Assembly (NCBI RefSeq): GCF_004916905.1
Contig: NZ_SDLV01000031.1
Coordinates: 219,886 to 283,885, forward strand
DNA from: Chryseobacterium candidae
GTDB lineage: Bacteria > Bacteroidota > Bacteroidia > Flavobacteriales > Weeksellaceae
Length of the DNA: 64,000 nt
Direction of reading: 5' to 3'
Below are positions 58,386 through 64,000 of the stretch, piece by piece. The notes under the pieces were generated by a model, which saw only the letters and a list, made by a program, of their open reading frames with translations, was not told where the DNA came from and ran no database searches. Numbering within the stretch: position 1 is the stretch's first letter; each line of letters starts with the position of its first letter. The position numbers were made by a program, and so were the translations under genes.

Positions 58386-58750
58386 ATTTTTTATGTTTAA
58401 AAAGTATTTTTAACATTTTATTAATCTAAGGTATTCAAATCTATTTACTATCTTTATACAGAACATTTTTTCTCTTCTGATTAAGCAAACTTCTTGATTA
58501 GCTACTAACTTTTGCCTTTGATCAGCAATATCTCATACTTTGCATGTATGAAATATTACTTAAAATAACATTAATTTCTAACTAATCAAAGATGGTTTCC
58601 ACAATATGTTTTACAAAAAAACAATCTAATTATAATAAACTATAAACTAGTTCTCTAGAATGGATATTTCACAGAACTAATTTCTTCTAATTCCTACTTA
58701 TTAGAATCTATATATCTTTTCCTAGGCTTCGTTGAGAACCATAACGCTCT
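58386..58750. repeat. Array intergenic cassette, copy A
   Basis: A 365-base AT-rich segment between the LRR genes. Long stretches match copy B (60812-61200) and copy C (63775-64000), e.g. the ACTATCTTTATACAGAACA block (near 58450) and AACTAATCAAAGA (near 58580). It includes the start-side region of one gene and the end-side region of the next. Confidence 0.8.
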
Positions 58751-58753
58751 GGA

Positions 58754-60805
58754 CTATCTTTTTAAAATCTTAGGTGAGTTCTCTTGGCTAGATGAGTTGT
58801 TTCTGATATGTACCTTTTGTTCATCTTGAGACGTGGATACTGAAGAAGTCGATACTGCTACCTGTGAATCTGCCTGAGGTTGAGCTGGAAGTTGGACAAT
58901 TGTCATCTGACGAAGCCTATCATTTACACTCACCCCTGTTTCACTTGGAGAGACAGGGGACGCTGAAAGAGACGATACTGTTCCCTGTGCCTTTATTTGA
59001 AGTTGGGCATCCGCCATCTGACTATCCTTATCCTCTGTTGACTCTCTACGCAAAACTTTTTGAGATGTTAAAGGGGCAGATCCAATTCCTTGTGACTCTG
59101 CCTGAGATTGAGCAGATTCAATTGGTAATTCCGATAATGGATATAGCTTTCGGCGTTCGGCATCCACACTCGTCAAATAATCTTTAATATTACCGTCTGC
59201 CAGAGATTGCGCTACTTTATTCAGTGTAAGATCTCTTACATCAATGAGATTAGAGTCGTCATTAATCATTTTCATTAGCTGATCTTTAGCGGGTAGATAA
59301 TATAAAGAAATATCACTACGAGTACCCAAAGGTATCTCACTCAAAAATTCTTCTACTACATTTTTGGAAAATATTTCCACTTTCTTGTCCCCTATAGTGA
59401 TACTAGTGGAACCTAAATCAGGATTCTCTATCTTAAGTCTGATTTCTTCAAGCTCTTTATCATTCGGATACAAAGTCCTTAATGTATAATCAGATTTTTG
59501 ATGTACCTGCTTTATTTTTTCTGTAATGTCTTTAATAGTATTAAATGCTTCATCTGAAAGCCGGTTTTTCCTAAAATCTAATGCTTTGAGATTCTTCAAT
59601 AATTCAAAGCCTTCAGGAAGATTTTTAATTAAATTTCCATTTACATTCAGTTTGGTAAGGTTTGATAGATTACCAATATCTTCAGGTAATTTCTTAAGAT
59701 TGTTGGTACTTAAATCTAAACGTTCGAGTTTTCTAAATCCTGATAAGTCAGGAAGAAATAAGAGTTCATTGTTTGAAACATTCAGATCTTTAAGGTTTGA
59801 TGAACGACCAATCTTGTCAGGTAGGTACAAAAGTCTGTTGTGACTTACATCTAATTTTTCAAGATTATCCAATAATTCAAACTCTTCAGGAAGATCTGTA
59901 AATTTATTCCTATCTAACTTCAATCTCTTAAGATTTATTAGGGTGAATATATTGCTAGGTAATTTATTAAGATTGTTGCCACCTAAATCAAGTTCCGTCA
60001 TACCCGAAATCTTCTCTATTTCAGACATCGCTCTAAGTAAAGCCTCGTTATTTAAAGATAACCCTGACAAATCTAACCTCTTTTCTTGCTGCTCTTGCTT
60101 CTTAGCCTCTTCTATTCTTCTGCTAAGTTCTTTTAATTGTTGTTCATTATTTGAAAAATTCAGAGCTTTAAGGTTTGATGGATTATCAATCTCTTCAGGT
60201 TCGTCAAAAAGTTTGTTTAAACCTACTTCTGCTCTTTCGAGATTGTTCAATAATTTAAGGTCTTCAGGAATATCTTCAATTCCAGTTCCAATTACATTCA
60301 GTTTGGTAAGTTTTGATAGATTACCAATCTCTTCAGGTAATTTCATAAGATAACGGTTATTACTTAAATCTAAACGTTCGAGTTTTCTAAATCCTGATAA
60401 GTCAGGAAGAAATAAGAGTTCATTGTTTGAAACATTCAGATCTTTAAGGTTTGATGAACGACCAATCTTGTCAGGTAGGTACAAAAGTCTGTTGTGACTT
60501 ACATCTAATTTTTCAAGATTATCCAATAATTCAAACTCTTCAGGAAGATCTGTAAATTTATTCCTATCTAACTTCAATCTCTTAAGATTTATTAGGGTGA
60601 ATATATTGCTAGGTAATTTATTAAGATTGTTGCCACCTAAATCAAGTTCCGTCATACCCGAAATCTTCTCTATTTCAGACATCGCTCTAAGTAAAGCCTC
60701 GTTATTTAAAGATAACCCTGACAAATCTAACCTCTTTTCTTGCTGCTCTTGCTTCTTAGCCTCTTCTATTCTTCTGCTAAGTTCTTTTAATTGTTGTTTA
60801 TTCAT
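58754..60805 (-). CDS. Leucine-rich-repeat protein, candidate T4SS substrate
   Basis: About 683 residues (ATG at 60805; another at 60811). The N-terminus has a helical KELSRRIEEAKKQEQQEK segment; then about 14 LRRs of the LxxLxxLDLSxNxLxxLP type. The KELSRR... unit and six LRRs are repeated almost identically (DNA 59707-60148 and 60361-60802). After the LRRs comes a module (LRTLYPNDKELEEI..., VVEEFLSEIPLGTRSDISLYY) shared with the 876-residue protein. The last 130 residues are rich in Ser, Gln and Pro and end in SPKILKR. No signal peptide, so export by a T4SS is plausible but unproven. Confidence 0.85.
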   Translation of the reverse strand: MNKQQLKELSRRIEEAKKQEQQEKRLDLSGLSLNNEALLRAMSEIEKISGMTELDLGGNNLNKLPSNIFTLINLKRLKLDRNKFTDLPEEFELLDNLEKLDVSHNRLLYLPDKIGRSSNLKDLNVSNNELLFLPDLSGFRKLERLDLSNNRYLMKLPEEIGNLSKLTKLNVIGTGIEDIPEDLKLLNNLERAEVGLNKLFDEPEEIDNPSNLKALNFSNNEQQLKELSRRIEEAKKQEQQEKRLDLSGLSLNNEALLRAMSEIEKISGMTELDLGGNNLNKLPSNIFTLINLKRLKLDRNKFTDLPEEFELLDNLEKLDVSHNRLLYLPDKIGRSSNLKDLNVSNNELLFLPDLSGFRKLERLDLSTNNLKKLPEDIGNLSNLTKLNVNGNLIKNLPEGFELLKNLKALDFRKNRLSDEAFNTIKDITEKIKQVHQKSDYTLRTLYPNDKELEEIRLKIENPDLGSTSITIGDKKVEIFSKNVVEEFLSEIPLGTRSDISLYYLPAKDQLMKMINDDSNLIDVRDLTLNKVAQSLADGNIKDYLTSVDAERRKLYPLSELPIESAQSQAESQGIGSAPLTSQKVLRRESTEDKDSQMADAQLQIKAQGTVSSLSASPVSPSETGVSVNDRLRQMTIVQLPAQPQADSQVAVSTSSVSTSQDEQKVHIRNNSSSQENSPKILKR
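59707..60802. repeat. 654-bp-period tandem duplication inside the LRR gene
   Basis: Sequence 59707-60148 recurs at 60361-60802 with an offset of exactly 654 bases (218 codons); only isolated differences were seen, such as TTCATT against TTTATT at the 3' end. The offset keeps frame. Such near-identity in an otherwise diverged region points to a recent event. Confidence 0.9.
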
Positions 60806-60811
60806 AACCAT

Positions 60812-61200
60812 AATTTTTTTGTTTAAAAAGTATTTTTAAAGTTTTATTAATCTAAAGTATTTCAATCTGTTTACTATCTTTATACAGAACATTTTCTCTC
60901 TTCTGATTAAGTAAATTTTTTTGATTATAACAAAATTTTGCGTATGATCCGTAATATCTAATACTCTACCTGTATAAAATATTAATAGAATTAACATTAA
61001 TTTTTAACTAATAAAAGACGATTTCCACAATATCTTTTACAAAAGCATATTGAATAAAATAATCTCATTATAATAAACTATAAATTAGTACTCTAAAATG
61101 GATATTTTAGAGTACTAGTTTCTTATAATTCCTACTTCTTAGGATTTATATATCTTTCCATAGTATTCATTGAGATCCATACCGCTCGCCGGACTCTCTT
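60812..61200. repeat. Array intergenic cassette, copy B
   Basis: A 389-base segment that aligns with copies A and C over most of its length. It carries a perfect 14-bp inverted repeat TAGTACTCTAAAAT / ATTTTAGAGTACTA at 61086-61117 with a 4-base loop, likely a transcription terminator for the upstream gene; copy A has a degenerate form of it. It also includes the presumed promoter of the LRR gene. Confidence 0.8.
61086..61117. terminator. 14-bp inverted repeat after the two-module gene
   Basis: TAGTACTCTAAAAT (61086-61099) and ATTTTAGAGTACTA (61104-61117) are perfectly complementary with loop GGAT. It lies 85 bases downstream of the stop of the two-module gene on the minus strand. The following T-rich stretch is weak, so it may also be a regulatory site. 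Confidence 0.6.
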
Positions 61201-61201
61201 T

Positions 61202-63769
61202 TTAATGGCGTGGTCTTTTTGTAGGCGGAGGTGCTAAAGGATCCGATTCTATTCCCACTCCCGCTGTTTGAGTTTGAGGCTGGGATCCTGAAGAGGTCGA
61301 TAATGGTCCCTGTCCCGCTGCCTGAGGTTGATTTTGGGGCAATGTCATCCGAAAAAGACTATTATTTTCCCCTCCCGCTGTTTGAGTTTGGGACTGGGAT
61401 CCTGAAGAGGTCGATAATGGTCCCTGTCCCGCTGCCTGAGGTTGATTTTGGGGAGGTGTCTTCTGAAGAAGCTCACCAGTTTTCCCTCTCTCTGTTTCAG
61501 TTTGGGTAATTGCCATGTGATGATCCCTATTCTCCGTTGACCCTGCCTGAGGTTGAGACTGGGATTCTGAAGAAGTCGATACTGGTCCCTGTCCCGCTGT
61601 TTTAGATTGGGCAGACACCGGAGGATTCCCATTATTAATAACGGGATTTTCTATTAACTCTAACTGTTGTAAAGAAATTGGTTCTGTTGTTCCCCCTGCG
61701 CCTGCCTGAACATTTTGGGTATTAGGTACACTTAGAAAATTATTAATTTTACTCTCTTGTTCCGATAAAAAATCTGTGTATGTCTGTTTTATTGATTCTT
61801 CCGTAGTAATTTTTTCTAGCAAATTCTTAAAATATGTCTGTTTTTCAGATATTTCATCTAATAGTTTTAATGCTGCTTGATCAGTATTATTTATTAAATC
61901 GCTATTATTAATAAGCCCCTTAATTTCTTTTTCATACATCCCGTAATACTGATACCGTGTCGTTTCAAGAAGATTATTGTTAGGTTCCAAAGCCTTTTCT
62001 TTATATTTTTCTGTTATTTCATTTAGCTTTTCCTCATTCAAAATACGAACACTTTTATCTTCAGCCTCCTTAGTATACTTCGTAATAAATTCATCAAATA
62101 AACCAGTTTTTAACGTTTTAAAACCAAATTCTATATTTTTTGAAGTCGAAGGTAGATTTCTTTCATGAGTAACATTTATCTTACTTTTAAATTCATTAAA
62201 TTTCTGTTCAGCATCTGGTTTAATTCTCCCTTTATTATCTTTAAAAAATTTTTCAACATGCTTTTGCGAATAAACTAAGTTAGCCAAGGTATTTATCGAC
62301 TCTATTGTATCGCCTTTAACATCTAATTTATTCAAACTACCTATTTTACCCATATCCTCAATCAAAGCCTGCCTTTCTATTATGTGCTCTTCTTTAGGCG
62401 ATAAACTTGTTCCATTTTTTTCTGACTTTAAGAGCTCTGCAACATTCTTTGCCATCAAATAATCTCTAACCGGAGTGGAGCAGTCCCCCAGAGCAGTCGC
62501 TATTCCCGTCAGCATACTCCTTCTGTCTTCAACTGAAATATCGCTATCATGCAGTTGGGATATCAGCTGTTTAGCGGTAGAACCATATAAATCAAGATCT
62601 TCAGTAGTATCCAAAGATAGCTTACTCAAAAATTCTTTTATTACATTTTTGGGAGACCCTATACTGGTAACATCTGCCAAATCAGAAGTATCTAACGATT
62701 CTATGATATCTTTCATCTGTTTCTGATTTTCAGAATCTGGATACAATTTACTTAATGTCTTTTTATATCCTCTATCAAAATTACGTGCTAGCTGTTCCTG
62801 CCAATCTAACGTTTCATCACTATCAATATCACTACCTCTATCACTGCTCAGATCTTCTATATATTCTCTGATATATTCATTGCGTTCTAGTGAAGTATAA
62901 TCGCTTTGTAATCCCAATCTAGATATATAATTGTCTGTCATTTCCTTCATATCTACTTCATCCAATGAATGAAACATGATTTCAGGATATCCATCCATCG
63001 ATTCATCCCACTCCTCATATTCTATGCTCTTATTTGAAAATTTTTCAATAAATTCATCAATTAGAGAAGATTCTAAAGTCTTAAAACCAAAATCTTCATA
63101 TCCTGATATTGGCTTTAAGGGTTCTATAGGTAACAAGTAGTCGTCGTCTTCTGTATATACCCTTTCCATAAATCTAACATTAATACCCGATTTCTGAGGT
63201 TTCTTATCTAAAAGATCATAGGAATAAACTAAGTTCGCCAAGGCATGCACTGCTTCTATCTTATGATTTTGTGGCAGTTGTTTCAGTTGGCTCATTTCCT
63301 TAATCATTGCCAACCTTTGTATCTGATAATAATTTTCCTTCGATAATTCTTGTCCTTGGTTTAATAGCTCAGCAACCTTCTCTTTCTCCAGATACTCTTT
63401 AAACGGGGCTTCAAGCTCTCGCAAAGAATTCGCTATTTCTTTCTGCTTTTCAAGTCTAACTTCAATCGGGATAGTAGGATCATACAGTTTGGTAAGCAGA
63501 TTTCTAGCGGTAGAACCATATACATCCAGTTCAAAATTATTACCAACAGGAACCATACTGAAAAAATCTTTTATAAAATTCATTGGACCTTTTTTCTCTG
63601 CAACCCCTTCACGATTATCATTATTGTCAAAACTGTTTCTGGTGGTAGTAGTGAAATCTAAATTTGCATTCATTAAATTACTTATGACATTATTTTGCTC
63701 TTCTATATCCGGATACAAAGCTTTTAATGCCTCATTAAATAGGGTTTCTTGATTCTTAATTTCTTGCAT
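61202..63769 (-). CDS. Two-module array protein, candidate T4SS substrate
   Basis: About 855 residues from the ATG at 63769 (a longer reading starts at 63832 but adds an unlikely leader). It contains two copies of one helical module: residues about 10-300 and 340-640. Each begins with a (A/S)LYPD pattern, then a (N/F)(V/I)(I)KEF/DFFS block, LD(V/L)YGSTA, and a late ANLVYS and FGFKTL. The same module occurs once in the LRR protein. The tail is repeats of Gln/Ser/Pro-rich GPLSTSSGSQ units and ends PPPTKRPRH. No signal peptide. Related to no family I recognise. Confidence 0.85.
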   Translation of the reverse strand: MQEIKNQETLFNEALKALYPDIEEQNNVISNLMNANLDFTTTTRNSFDNNDNREGVAEKKGPMNFIKDFFSMVPVGNNFELDVYGSTARNLLTKLYDPTIPIEVRLEKQKEIANSLRELEAPFKEYLEKEKVAELLNQGQELSKENYYQIQRLAMIKEMSQLKQLPQNHKIEAVHALANLVYSYDLLDKKPQKSGINVRFMERVYTEDDDYLLPIEPLKPISGYEDFGFKTLESSLIDEFIEKFSNKSIEYEEWDESMDGYPEIMFHSLDEVDMKEMTDNYISRLGLQSDYTSLERNEYIREYIEDLSSDRGSDIDSDETLDWQEQLARNFDRGYKKTLSKLYPDSENQKQMKDIIESLDTSDLADVTSIGSPKNVIKEFLSKLSLDTTEDLDLYGSTAKQLISQLHDSDISVEDRRSMLTGIATALGDCSTPVRDYLMAKNVAELLKSEKNGTSLSPKEEHIIERQALIEDMGKIGSLNKLDVKGDTIESINTLANLVYSQKHVEKFFKDNKGRIKPDAEQKFNEFKSKINVTHERNLPSTSKNIEFGFKTLKTGLFDEFITKYTKEAEDKSVRILNEEKLNEITEKYKEKALEPNNNLLETTRYQYYGMYEKEIKGLINNSDLINNTDQAALKLLDEISEKQTYFKNLLEKITTEESIKQTYTDFLSEQESKINNFLSVPNTQNVQAGAGGTTEPISLQQLELIENPVINNGNPPVSAQSKTAGQGPVSTSSESQSQPQAGSTENRDHHMAITQTETERGKTGELLQKTPPQNQPQAAGQGPLSTSSGSQSQTQTAGGENNSLFRMTLPQNQPQAAGQGPLSTSSGSQPQTQTAGVGIESDPLAPPPTKRPRH

Positions 63770-63774
63770 AATTA

Positions 63775-64000
63775 TATTTTTTTTAATGTTTAAAAAGCAT
63801 TTTAATATGTTTCCTATCTTTAGACAGAACATTTTCTCTCTTCTGCTTAAGCAAACATTTTGATTAGCTACTAACTTTTGCCTTTAATCAGCAATATCTC
63901 ATACTTTACTGGTATGGAATATTACCTCAAATAACATTAAATCTTTAACTAATCAAAGACGGTTTTCATAATATCTTTTACAAAAGCATATTGAATAAAA
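63775..64000. repeat. Array intergenic cassette, copy C (continues past the window)
   Basis: Upstream of the two-module gene the sequence again matches copies A and B (TTTAGACAGAACATTTTCTC, TTAACTAATCAAAGACGG). Since A and B each include the end-side region of another array gene, a further related gene is likely just past the right edge. Confidence 0.75.

Noticed and set aside
61231..61632. Readings in other frames over the Gln/Ser/Pro-rich tail
   Set aside because: The repeats in DNA keep several frames open; only the 61202-63769 frame continues into conserved modules.

Overview
The window looks like a chromosome segment of a flavobacterium, most likely Weeksellaceae (Chryseobacterium/Elizabethkingia-like). 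The evidence is AT-rich DNA, TTTG/TAnnTTTG-type promoters, SusC/SusD genes, GLPGLI, DUF6520 and exosortase-F proteins, TPR-AraC regulators, Bacteroidetes Tra-type conjugation genes and RteC. No rRNA, tRNA or CRISPR array was seen. The assignment rests on protein resemblance from memory, not on a database search.

1-25 kb is an integrative conjugative element that continues beyond the left edge. On the minus strand it carries a tra block (traA/ParA, a membrane protein, traE, traF, traG, four small secreted or membrane-anchored proteins, traJ, traK), the relaxase mobB and the accessory gene mobA. A surface-adhesin-like gene sits between mobA and mobB. Upstream of mobA is a repeat- and hairpin-rich oriT-like region (13.4-13.9 kb). 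Next come cargo genes (DUF1016 nuclease, PH-domain membrane protein, GLPGLI protein, small secreted peptide, exosortase XrtF, a NUMOD4 gene broken by an in-frame TGA, a 58-aa histone-H1-like gene). A regulatory block follows (replication-initiator-like protein, DUF3853, HTH/excisionase-like, RteC). The TraG ATPase carries an inserted DnaJ J domain.

25-35 kb is a peptide-use module: a TPR-AraC regulator, a divergent operon of small exported peptides plus a MauE-propeller membrane protein, and a convergent S9 peptidase/SusD/SusC operon. A palindromic triple repeat lies between the divergent arms. Upstream of susC is a highly foldable segment (possible ncRNA) next to a small HTH gene with a 14-bp inverted repeat.

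35.7-41.4 kb is an insertion-sequence graveyard: an IS1182-like element with a frameshift, an IS982 remnant, an IS1595 remnant and an intact IS5-like element. An orphan VirB3-like gene and a lipoprotein lie among them.

41.4-57 kb holds a second, divergent Tra-type type IV secretion system: VirB2-, VirB8-, VirD4-, VirB10-, VirB4-, VirB9- and VirB6-like proteins, an M23 peptidase and five small exported proteins. No relaxase is visible. It is flanked by a broken pertussis-toxin-S1-like ADP-ribosyltransferase gene and, at 57.5-64 kb, by an array of related genes: a broken LRR gene, an intact LRR gene with a 654-bp-period internal duplication, and an 876-aa two-module protein. The array genes share a new module, Gln/Ser/Pro-rich tails with basic C-termini, and near-copy intergenic segments. 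My main hypothesis is that the second system is a protein-exporting T4SS and the array encodes its substrates. This is inference from sequence and layout only.
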